Below, in pieces: positions 23,033 through 30,015 of a stretch of DNA of 37,941 nt. Under the pieces are notes generated by a model. The model worked only from the letters and a program-made list of their open reading frames with translations. It did no database searches and had not been told where the DNA came from. Where the stretch lies: NCBI RefSeq assembly GCF_000373105.1, contig NZ_KB890444.1:33916-71856 (forward strand). The letters are read 5' to 3'. The position numbers and the translations under genes are program-made. This stretch comes from Neolewinella persica DSM 23188 (GTDB taxonomy: Bacteria; Bacteroidota; Bacteroidia; Chitinophagales; Saprospiraceae). Position 1 is the first letter of the stretch; each line of letters opens with the position of its first letter.

Positions 23033-23797
23033 ATGCGACTCCGCCCCTCACTGACCCTGCTCTTTTTATTCGTCGTTTGCACCTGCGGCCGCGCCCAAAT
23101 CGTGAACATAGAAGACAAACGAAAAGCCCTCGACAGTCTGGGCTGGTTCGGTCAGATAGACCTAAACGGCAGCCTCACCAAAAACAATAATACCGTTGTT
23201 ACCGCAGGTGGTGGCCTGCGCCTCGACCGCCTCGGCAAAAAGGGAAATGTACTCTTCCTGAGCGACTACCGGCTCGTGCAGGTAAGTGGTAAAAATGCCC
23301 TCAATTCGGGATTTGCACACATTCGTTATGGCTACGAACCGAAGGACCGATGGCGCTGGGAAACTTTCGCCCAGGTGCAGTATAATGAGCAACTACGGCT
23401 GACTCTTCGCTTTTTGTCGGGGGCAGGCATTCGCCGCCGACTCTACAAAAACAAGGGCTCCAGAGCCTACCTCGGCATCCTGTACATGTATGAGTACGAT
23501 GAGCTCGCAAATTCCGACATTTTTTACCGGGATCACCGTATGAGCAGCTACCTGACCTTCAACATCAAGTTGTCCAACAACCTGTCGTTGGCCAACACCA
23601 CCTATTACCAACCCCGGCTGCCTGAATTTAACCTCGCCAGGGTATCCACCATCACTAATCTCGCACTCGCAGTAACCAACCGACTCCGGTTTACCACCAA
23701 TTTTTCCCTGACGCACGATGCGCGCGTCGCGCGCGACCTGCCAGACATTCCGGCAACTACCTATAAATGGGTGAATGGCGTTAGGTGGGGGTTTTAA
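23033..23797 (+). CDS. DUF481-type outer-membrane beta-barrel protein
   Basis: A 254-residue exported protein ending in phenylalanine (RWGF), as expected of outer-membrane barrels. The signal peptide MRLRPSLTLLFLFVVCTCGR ends in AQ. Alternating beta-strand patterns follow (GWFGQIDLNGSLTKNNNTVV, VLFLSDYRLVQVSG, NSGFAHIRYGYEPKDRWRWETFAQVQYN, LSGAGIRRRLY), typical of DUF481 salt-induced outer membrane proteins; function is unknown. The signal peptide is encoded by DNA that matches the complement of the dispersed two-block element (23058-23097), an unusual origin for a targeting sequence. Confidence 0.82.
   Translation: MRLRPSLTLLFLFVVCTCGRAQIVNIEDKRKALDSLGWFGQIDLNGSLTKNNNTVVTAGGGLRLDRLGKKGNVLFLSDYRLVQVSGKNALNSGFAHIRYGYEPKDRWRWETFAQVQYNEQLRLTLRFLSGAGIRRRLYKNKGSRAYLGILYMYEYDELANSDIFYRDHRMSSYLTFNIKLSNNLSLANTTYYQPRLPEFNLARVSTITNLALAVTNRLRFTTNFSLTHDARVARDLPDIPATTYKWVNGVRWGF
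23058..23097 (-). repeat. Two-block dispersed element, copy h, inside a signal peptide
   Basis: The plus strand reads TGCTCT at 23058-23063 and TGCACCTGCGGCCGCGCCCA at 23078-23097, a full match to the core complement. It encodes LFLFVVCTCGRAQ, the h-region and cleavage site of the DUF481 protein. Confidence 0.75.
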
Positions 23798-23802
23798 TCA
23801 AG

Positions 23803-23860
23803 TTGTCGGGTTTTCCAGTTGTCAGGTTGTTCAGTTTTCTTGTTCTCCGATTGTCACCGC
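23803..23860. repeat. GTTGTCGGG spacer repeat (family 4)
   Basis: Degenerate cycles AGTTGTCGGGTTTTCC, AGTTGTCAGGTTGTTC, AGTTTTC follow directly on the DUF481 stop codon. The complement matches 9277-9314. Confidence 0.7.
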
Positions 23861-23921
23861 CGCACGAACACCGTGAGCGCTTCCTTGCGGCAGCGATAAT
23901 GACAACTGTACCATTTGACTA

Positions 23922-24188
23922 CTACTCGACTACCTGACCCTCTGACTCGCTGACTAACTTCTTCTTCCGCTTTTCCATATTCCGCGCTGCCCGCATCGAG
24001 CGCCATTCCTTACGCGCCAAAAAGAAGAGAAAAAAAGCGGGTACTCCCGGCGCAAAGGATTTTATTGTCACGTTCTCCGCACCATTGAGGTAGTAGTAAG
24101 CAGTCACCGCCAGAAAGGCAGAAAAAGCCAGCACGAATATCGAAAAAATGAGGAAGCTGACGAAGTGGCGATTGGAGGAACGAGGCAC
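23922..24188 (-). CDS. Small two-helix membrane protein, unknown
   Basis: An 88-residue frame from a GTG start (24188). Two hydrophobic segments (FVSFLIFSIFVLAFSAFLAVTAYYYL and SFAPGVPAFFLFFLA) are separated by a short polar loop, and the C-terminus is strongly basic then acidic (RSMRAARNMEKRKKKLVSESEG). The composition suits a small inner-membrane protein with a cytoplasmic tail. I recognise no family. No ATG start is available at this position, so the start is uncertain. Confidence 0.55.
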   Translation of the reverse strand: MPRSSNRHFVSFLIFSIFVLAFSAFLAVTAYYYLNGAENVTIKSFAPGVPAFFLFFLARKEWRSMRAARNMEKRKKKLVSESEGQVVE

Positions 24189-24413
24189 AGTTGTAGTCTT
24201 GTATTCTTGGAATCTAATTTACTTATCACAAAGTGGTTTGGGAAATCCCGTGGCGCTGAGCGCCTGCAAATCCTGCTGCTCTCAAGTCAACTGTATCCCG
24301 AACCTTTACGGCTTTGAGTATAGTCCCGAACAAGTCTGAACGAAGGAAAGATTTACGGGCAAGATTGCTTCAGGGTTGGCCCAACAATGTCGGCAGTAGA
24401 CAGCCGATCCTCG

Positions 24414-25244
24414 TTATTTTTTGTCGTTGGCCGCAAGTTCCTTTTGTGGCGTCAGCGCTTCGATGGCGCGCCGGAGGAACCCCGGTACAATGGTATCGTG
24501 CGTATGCTGGATACGGTCAGGGTGGCTCAGGTCCTCGATCATTTGCAGCCACTTGTCGCGGCCGTGGTCAGCGATGACTTCCATTTTGATGTCCGGACGA
24601 CTGAAATGCGCCAACATTCCTTCGGGATCGGCTTCCGGGTGAAACTGTACGCCTACTACTTCGGGGGACCAACGTACGCCCATCAGTGCCCGTTCCAGGT
24701 CAACATGCGGGCGAATCTTCTCCTTGGCCAGCAGCGTAGCGCCTACGGCCTCCAACTGTTTCTTATCAGGCTGAATAGCCTGAAAGTGGCGAAAATCTGC
24801 TGCGGTGAAAGGACTTTCCAATCCCTTGAAAATAGGATCTTTCTTACCGGCTTTGGTCTGATGAATGGGAAAGGTACCGAAGCTGATACTCATACGTTCT
24901 GTCACCTCCGCCAACTGAAAATGGTGAACCGCCATCTGAAAGCTGTGGCAGATGAAGAAAACGAATTTCTTCCGGTCGTTGGTCGCATTATGAGACATTA
25001 TGCTGTCCAGCCAGTCTGTCCAGGTGCCATACCAGTCCCCGTCAACCTCCCGGGGATCACCTGGCCCGCCTGAGCTGATGAAAATATCATATTCCAGACT
25101 TGGCACTTTGCCGTCGACGCGGACATCGAAGACGTCGTAATCAACGCGGTCGGCGAACTGTTCCACAAGTTCGCGGATGCAGCGCATCCCCTGATTAGGG
25201 ATACCATTATATAAATCAAGGATAGCAAGACGAAGACGGCTCAT
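24414..25244 (-). CDS. Class I glutamine amidotransferase-like protein
   Basis: A 276-residue cytoplasmic protein of the class I (triad) glutamine amidotransferase fold. The nucleophile elbow is FFICHSFQ (Cys99) and the His/Glu pair is QFHPEAD (His202, Glu204). An oxyanion-type loop SSGGPGDP precedes it at 58-64. Such stand-alone GATases hydrolyse glutamine to feed ammonia to a partner, or act on gamma-glutamyl compounds. Compared with GuaA the synthase part is missing, and the nucleophile motif is ICHSFQ rather than ICxGxQ. A C-terminal extension (about 215-276) is rich in charged residues. No biosynthetic partner lies nearby, so the reaction is unknown. Confidence 0.85.
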   Translation of the reverse strand: MSRLRLAILDLYNGIPNQGMRCIRELVEQFADRVDYDVFDVRVDGKVPSLEYDIFISSGGPGDPREVDGDWYGTWTDWLDSIMSHNATNDRKKFVFFICHSFQMAVHHFQLAEVTERMSISFGTFPIHQTKAGKKDPIFKGLESPFTAADFRHFQAIQPDKKQLEAVGATLLAKEKIRPHVDLERALMGVRWSPEVVGVQFHPEADPEGMLAHFSRPDIKMEVIADHGRDKWLQMIEDLSHPDRIQHTHDTIVPGFLRRAIEALTPQKELAANDKK

Positions 25245-25428
25245 GTTCAGGGGGAATTTCGTGAGGTCGTAGAGTAGTTATGTGTAAGACGGTTAACCGC
25301 TGTTAAGGTAACCCGTACAGCAGAAAAGGTTTAATTTTAAAGTGTTAATACTGAAATCAATCACATAAGAAGCTACGCGACCAACCAAAAGTTGGGTTGA
25401 TAACGCTGCAACGGATCATAACGCTGCT

Positions 25429-26277
25429 CTACACCTCAGCCAATACAGGCTCATTTACCGGTTCATCTTCAGCGGGCGCCGGTACCAGCGGGTACTCATG
25501 GCCCATATACCACAAGGATAATACCCCCAGCCCGGTAAATAAAGCAGCAACGCCGAAGACGCCCAACATTCCTATACCTAAAAATTCCTCGGAACTGTCT
25601 GGCAGCCCCTGCTGCCCCAGGTAATAGCTACTGCCGTTGTTGATAAAATGTATCAGGATTACCAGGCCCAGCGATCTGGTCCGATAGTAGACGTAACCGA
25701 GGGCAAAGCCGACGATAGAGGCAAAGAAAACGTGGACCGGGTGGAGGTGCATTGCTCCAAAGATCAAGCCGGAGAACAGGATGGCTTTGGTCGGAGATAT
25801 TTTCCTTAAAAAACCACGCAGCACAACGCCCCGCAACAGTGCTTCTTCCAGAATCGGAGCCCCAAGCACTACCGCAATGGCCATCCCGATGCTTGGCACC
25901 ATGGCCTCCTTCATCATCTCAACGAATCCCTCGTACATGGGAAGGTATTCGGCAATCATGGTGACGCCATTGGCCACCAGTAACGTACCGATGATCGCTA
26001 ATATTCCCGGCATCAACCCAACGTTTTCAAAACCAAGGGTCCACTTCGGCTTACCAAGTTTACGCCATCCATAAATGATGCACAATACCAGCGGGAGCCC
26101 CATCGCGATGGGTGCAGTTTGCGAAATTGCTGCCTGAAGGTCACCTTGGTCCAATTCAATTCCTCCTTTAGCCATAGCAATCGCCACCGCGGGAATACTG
26201 CCGAGAATTGTGCCGCCGAAGTAAATAGCTACCAAAGCTAAAAGGTGTTTCCAATTAGGGAATGATGGATCGCGCAT
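25429..26277 (-). CDS. CPBP-family intramembrane metalloprotease
   Basis: A 282-residue membrane protein of the CAAX protease and bacteriocin-processing (CPBP/ABI) family. Motif 1 is EEALLRG (Glu144, Glu145, Arg149), motif 2 FGAMHLHP (His177) and motif 3 HFINN (His210, Asn213/214). These residues bind zinc in Rce1-type proteases. About eight hydrophobic segments are visible. The bacterial roles range from peptide processing to immunity, and nothing adjacent indicates a substrate. A two-block element copy lies about 30 bp upstream of the start. Confidence 0.92.
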   Translation of the reverse strand: MRDPSFPNWKHLLALVAIYFGGTILGSIPAVAIAMAKGGIELDQGDLQAAISQTAPIAMGLPLVLCIIYGWRKLGKPKWTLGFENVGLMPGILAIIGTLLVANGVTMIAEYLPMYEGFVEMMKEAMVPSIGMAIAVVLGAPILEEALLRGVVLRGFLRKISPTKAILFSGLIFGAMHLHPVHVFFASIVGFALGYVYYRTRSLGLVILIHFINNGSSYYLGQQGLPDSSEEFLGIGMLGVFGVAALFTGLGVLSLWYMGHEYPLVPAPAEDEPVNEPVLAEV

Positions 26278-26306
26278 GACGTAGGGTTAAGTTTAGGGGG
26301 AAGATA

Positions 26307-26341
26307 AGGCGCGGCCGCGGGATGCAGGGAAAGTTGGAGCT
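26307..26341 (+). repeat. Two-block dispersed element, copy i
   Basis: AGGCGCGGCCGCGGGATGCA at 26307-26326 is a degenerate core, and GGAGCT at 26336-26341 stands in place of GGAGCA, 10 nt on. It lies between the CPBP and STAS-like genes. Confidence 0.55.
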
Positions 26342-26360
26342 TGTTGAGTACGAACCATTT

Positions 26361-26735
26361 TTACTGCTCTAAGGATCCTCTTTTAAGCCATGCACCAGCC
26401 ATGACCTCCTCCTTTAAAGTAAAAGTCTTCATCTCCACGGTCGGAACGACCGCGTTCAAAAGCCGGATCAGCCGGGCGAACCACCGTTGGTCCGTCACCG
26501 CTGCGTACCGTGCCACCTTACGGAAAACTTTGTGTTCGTTCCAGAGCATGGTTCCCAAGGACCGCAGCCCGGCGTACCCCCTAAAGCCCCTTACGACCAC
26601 CAGCAGCTGAAGTTTCCCAGCCGTGGCGTACTGTTGATCCAGCTGCCGGTAATAGCCCAACAGGTCCTTTCTGCTCAGGGTACCACTAACCTCGTATCGC
26701 AGGTATTTGCCAGTGGATGTGGTGATGTTTAACAT
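26361..26735 (-). CDS. STAS/SpoIIAA-like domain protein
   Basis: A 124-residue single-domain protein. The pattern TGKYLRYEVSGTLSRKDLLGYYRQLDQQ...LQLLVVVRGFRGY...GTMLWNEHKVFRKVARYAAVTDQRWFARLIRLLNAVVP...VKTFTLKEEVMAGAWL-like ending matches the SpoIIAA-like (DUF3478) proteins, which share a STAS/SEC14-type alpha-beta fold and probably bind a small lipid or take part in regulation. There is no signal peptide. No partner kinase or phosphatase is adjacent. Confidence 0.8.
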   Translation of the reverse strand: MLNITTSTGKYLRYEVSGTLSRKDLLGYYRQLDQQYATAGKLQLLVVVRGFRGYAGLRSLGTMLWNEHKVFRKVARYAAVTDQRWFARLIRLLNAVVPTVEMKTFTLKEEVMAGAWLKRGSLEQ

Positions 26736-26794
26736 AGTCCACTAATGGATGTTTCAGGAGCTTTGTTGATCAAAGGGAGGCCTTTATTAGGGGC

Positions 26795-26899
26795 GGGGGG
26801 TAAGCCCCGTACGTAATATCGGTGGTATCCGCCGTTCGCTTAGCGAACGAAAAATGCGGTTTCGGGGTGCAGATACGGACGGGGGCAAGCCCCGTACGT
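26795..26899. repeat. Paired GGGGNAAGCCCCGTACGT repeat with central palindrome
   Basis: GGGGGGTAAGCCCCGTACGT (26795-26814) and GGGGGCAAGCCCCGTACGT (26881-26899) are near-identical direct repeats; each can fold into a small GGGG/CCCC hairpin. Between them the 17-bp palindrome CGTTCGCTTAGCGAACG occupies 26833-26849. It lies upstream of the STAS-like gene and downstream of the MFS gene. Confidence 0.75.
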
Positions 26900-26946
26900 G
26901 TGGAACGAGTCGGTTAATTCCTGAAAGGATCCATTAGGTAGAAAGG

Positions 26947-28290
26947 CTACCCAACCAGTTTCTCCTGTAACTCCTCCAGTGGCACCCCTTTAGTTTCCGG
27001 CATCATCCGCCAAACGAAGATTAATTGAAGGAACATCATGAAAGCGAAGAAGGCGAATACCGGTGCGGTACCGATTTTGGTAAACAGTATCGGAACTAAA
27101 GACGGGATCGCAGCGGCCAGCACCCAGTGCACCGAGCTGCCAAAAGCCTGGCCCTTTGCCCGCAGGTGATCGGGAAAAATCTCGGCAATGAATACCCAAA
27201 TGACGGTCCCCTGCCCAATAGCGTGTGCCGCAATAAAGAGAAAAAGGAACAGGGGTACGGCCATTCCCTGCCAGCCGAAGGAAAAAGCCATTGCCACCAG
27301 TGACAGAGAAACGATGTAGCCAACCGAACCGATGTACATTAATGTTTTGCGCCCAAAACGATCAATCAACGACAAGCCAATGAGCGTAAAGACCATATTC
27401 ACCACCCCAACACCGATGCTGCTGAGTAAGGCGGAGCTTTGCTCTAATCCGGCCAGCTCGAAGATGCGGGGAGCATAATAGAGAAAGGCATTGATCCCGG
27501 AAAATTGATTGAAGAAAGCAATCAAAAACGCCAACATCAGCGGAAAGCGATAACGGGGACTAAAAATCGTCTCCTTCAGGGCCGTCGTTAACCGCTCTGC
27601 CTTCCAACGCTCAATCATTGCACCTGCGACCGCGCCCACATCTTTCACCAGACCTCCGCTTTGCTGAATCCGCTCCAGCACCGCCTTGGCCTCACTTTCC
27701 CTGCCCTGATTGAGTAGCCAGCGGGGACTGCGTGGTACCGTAAGCACCATCAGGGTATAAATGAACGCGGGAATTGCTTCCACGCCGATCATCCACCGCC
27801 AGGCATTCTCGCCCAACCCGCTCAGCAGGTAATTTGACAGGAAAGCAACCAGAATACCAAAGACAATATTGAACTGATAGAGGGCCACCAACTTCCCCCG
27901 GTCATTGGCTGGCGCAATCTCCGAAACGTAAGCCGGAGCGGCCACCGTGGAAGCACCAACGCCTAATCCCCCCAGAAAACGAAAAGCGGCAAACACCCAG
28001 GGGTCAGTCGCCATACTGGAACCAACCGCCGAAGCGAAATACAGTACACCAATCCAAAACAAGGTCTGCTTCCGCCCAATCTTATCCGTCGGTATTCCAC
28101 CGAAGATCGCTCCCAGTACCGTTCCCCACAAAGCGGAGGCCATAATGACTACCCCGTGGAAAAATTCCCCGCGGGGCCACAGCGCTTCCAATGACTGGTC
28201 TGCGCCGGAGATGACCACGGTATCAAAACCAAAGAGAAAACCGGCCAATGCTACGGTTAGCGACCAAAAGAGTATTTTTTTATTGGGCAT
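26947..28290 (-). CDS. Sugar-porter-family MFS transporter
   Basis: A 447-residue, 12-helix transporter of the sugar porter family (XylE/GalP-like), expected to import a monosaccharide with protons. Signature motifs are FLFGFDTVVISGA (helix 1), TDKIGRK (loop 2-3), PRSPRWLLNQGRE (after helix 6), FNQFSGINAFLYYAPRIFE (helix 7; Gln and Asn line the sugar site), DRFGRK and PETKGVPLEEL at the end. The central loop (about 218-225) is encoded by a 20-bp match to the dispersed two-block element, reading GAVAGAM. It probably forms its own transcription unit. Confidence 0.95.
   Translation of the reverse strand: MPNKKILFWSLTVALAGFLFGFDTVVISGADQSLEALWPRGEFFHGVVIMASALWGTVLGAIFGGIPTDKIGRKQTLFWIGVLYFASAVGSSMATDPWVFAAFRFLGGLGVGASTVAAPAYVSEIAPANDRGKLVALYQFNIVFGILVAFLSNYLLSGLGENAWRWMIGVEAIPAFIYTLMVLTVPRSPRWLLNQGRESEAKAVLERIQQSGGLVKDVGAVAGAMIERWKAERLTTALKETIFSPRYRFPLMLAFLIAFFNQFSGINAFLYYAPRIFELAGLEQSSALLSSIGVGVVNMVFTLIGLSLIDRFGRKTLMYIGSVGYIVSLSLVAMAFSFGWQGMAVPLFLFLFIAAHAIGQGTVIWVFIAEIFPDHLRAKGQAFGSSVHWVLAAAIPSLVPILFTKIGTAPVFAFFAFMMFLQLIFVWRMMPETKGVPLEELQEKLVG
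27619..27638 (-). repeat. Two-block dispersed element, copy j (core), inside MFS gene
   Basis: The plus strand reads TGCACCTGCGACCGCGCCCA, identical to the core of copy f (18447-18466). It encodes the cytoplasmic linker of the MFS protein. The GGAGCA block is absent. Confidence 0.65.
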
Positions 28291-28320
28291 AGTTTGAATC
28301 GTTTAGAACGGTAAGCTAGG

Positions 28321-28507
28321 TTATAGGATTCAGAGTTCAGTATTTAGAATTCAGATTTTAGGAGGCAGGGATCAGGGATCAGGTATCTGTATGTAGTATT
28401 CGTGAGTTAGTATTCAGTGTTCAGGGATTAAATCTGAATCCTGGTTTCTGAATCCTGATCCCTGGTCACTGAACCCTAAATACGGAATCCTGATCCCTGA
28501 ATACTGA
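28321..28507. repeat. Inverted CTGAATCCTG-type spacer array (family 5)
   Basis: The left half repeats attcag words (ggattcagagttcagtat, cagggatcagggatcag) and the right half the complementary form (ctgaatcctgatccctg, atactgaatcct). The two halves can pair into a long imperfect hairpin. It lies between the stop of the DUF1501 gene and the MFS start, where it could act as a terminator. Confidence 0.75.
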
Positions 28508-28510
28508 ATC

Positions 28511-29974
28511 CTACCCCACCAACCGATCAATCACCCGCCCGGCAACATCAGTAAGCCGGTAATCCCGCCCCTGAAAGGCGTAGGTAAACCGTTCATGGTC
28601 GAACCCCAACAAGTGGAGCATCGTGGCCTGTACGTCGTGTACGTGCGCACGGTCACGGACACCGGCGTAGCCTATGGCGTCCGTCTCGCCGTAGGTGATA
28701 CCAGGACGTACTCCACCGCCAGCCATCCACATAGTAAAGGCCTCGCCGTGGTGGTCTCGTCCAAAAAATGGCATTGTTACCCCACCACGGTTTTCCCGCA
28801 TGGGGGTTCGGCCAAACTCCCCTCCCCAAACAACGAGGGTGTCCTCCAACATCCCCCGTTGTTTAAGGTCCTTTAGCAACGCCGTCATCGGCCGGTCGAT
28901 CCGTTGGCAGCGATCCCGCAGGCCATGTTGCAGGCTGGTACCTTTATTAGTACCGTGGTCATCCCATCCCCAATTGTACAACTGAATAAACCGGACGCCG
29001 GATTCCGCCAGCCGGCGGGCCAGCAAACAATCGTTGGCGAAACTCGACTTCCCCGGTTCCGTCCCGTAAAGCTCATGGATATACGCTGGTTCCTGACTGA
29101 TGTCCATCACCTCCGGCACACTGACCTGCATCTTAAAGGCCATCTCGTACTGTTTAATCCTGGTTAGCGTCTCCGGGTCTCCCACCTGCTCGTACTGCTT
29201 TTGGTTGATCGCATTGATCGCTGCAATGCTCCGCCCGCGTAAGTCCCGGCTCACGCCATCCGGATCATTCAGGTAAAGGATCGGATCTCCTGCCGAACGG
29301 CACTGGACGCCCTGGTGAACGGATGGCAAAAAACCACTCCCCCACAAGCTTTTCCCTGCACTCGGTTCCTGCCCGCCTGAGGCGAGCACGATAAAACCAG
29401 GCAAATTCTCATTGTCGGAACCCAAACCATAAGTAACCCAGGAGCCCATAGATGGCCGCCCTACCCTGGGGCTTCCCGTTTGCATCAGTAACTGTGCCGG
29501 GGCATGGTTGAACTCTTCGGTGTGAACCGCTTTCAGAAAGGCAACTTCATCAACCATCTGGCTGAAGTGCGGAAGCAGGTCAGACACCCAGGCACCGCTT
29601 TGACCATGCTGAGCGAAATTAGCCTGTGGGCCCAACATCTTCGGCGTTCCCTGGATGAAGGCGAAGCGCTTACCCGCCAGCAGGGAGGGCGGGCAGTCTT
29701 TGTCGTGCAGTTTTGCCAGTTCCGGCTTATGGTCAAACATTTCCAACTGGGAAGGGGCACCGGCCATGTGGAGGTAGATTACCCGCCGCGCCCGCGGCGC
29801 GAACCGAAAAGCCTCCGCTACGCCTGCCGGCATTCCCGACGGCACCGCCGGTCCACAACCGGTTAATCCGCCCAGGGCCAGCCCCCCCATTCCCAGCGCG
29901 CACTGGCGCAGGAAGAGGCGTCGGGTGTTGAGGGCCGCCTGGCGGTGATGGGCTTCTTGGTGGAAGTTTGACAT
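28511..29974 (-). CDS. DUF1501 (sulfatase-like) Tat-exported lipoprotein
   Basis: A 487-residue protein with a twin-arginine signal (NTRRLFLRQCALGMGG, Arg18-Arg19) leading to LTGC (Cys40), so probably a Tat-exported lipoprotein. The DUF1501 body is clear: RVIYLHMAGAPSQLEMFDHKPEL, LLPHFSQMVDEVAFLKAVHTEEFNHAPAQLLMQTGSPRVGRPSMGSWVTYGLG, LYNWGWDDHGTNKG, VVWGGEFGRTPMRE, FFGRDHHGEAFTMWMAGGGVRPG. The metal-site residues (Asp, His) resemble alkaline phosphatase/sulfatase-type proteins. It lies 30 bp after the PSD1-cytochrome gene on the same strand, the pairing well known in Planctomycetes, where the role is unproven. Confidence 0.93.
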   Translation of the reverse strand: MSNFHQEAHHRQAALNTRRLFLRQCALGMGGLALGGLTGCGPAVPSGMPAGVAEAFRFAPRARRVIYLHMAGAPSQLEMFDHKPELAKLHDKDCPPSLLAGKRFAFIQGTPKMLGPQANFAQHGQSGAWVSDLLPHFSQMVDEVAFLKAVHTEEFNHAPAQLLMQTGSPRVGRPSMGSWVTYGLGSDNENLPGFIVLASGGQEPSAGKSLWGSGFLPSVHQGVQCRSAGDPILYLNDPDGVSRDLRGRSIAAINAINQKQYEQVGDPETLTRIKQYEMAFKMQVSVPEVMDISQEPAYIHELYGTEPGKSSFANDCLLARRLAESGVRFIQLYNWGWDDHGTNKGTSLQHGLRDRCQRIDRPMTALLKDLKQRGMLEDTLVVWGGEFGRTPMRENRGGVTMPFFGRDHHGEAFTMWMAGGGVRPGITYGETDAIGYAGVRDRAHVHDVQATMLHLLGFDHERFTYAFQGRDYRLTDVAGRVIDRLVG

Positions 29975-29986
29975 GGAGGGTCGGGT

Positions 29987-30015
29987 TATTAAGTTGTCGG
30001 GTTGTCAGGTTGTCA
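29987..30015. repeat. GTTGTCGGG spacer repeat at an operon junction (family 4)
   Basis: Cycles AAGTTGTCGG, GTTGTCAGG, TTGTC occupy the 30-bp junction between the PSD1 and DUF1501 genes. They also supply the stop codon and last residues of the PSD1 protein. Confidence 0.75.
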
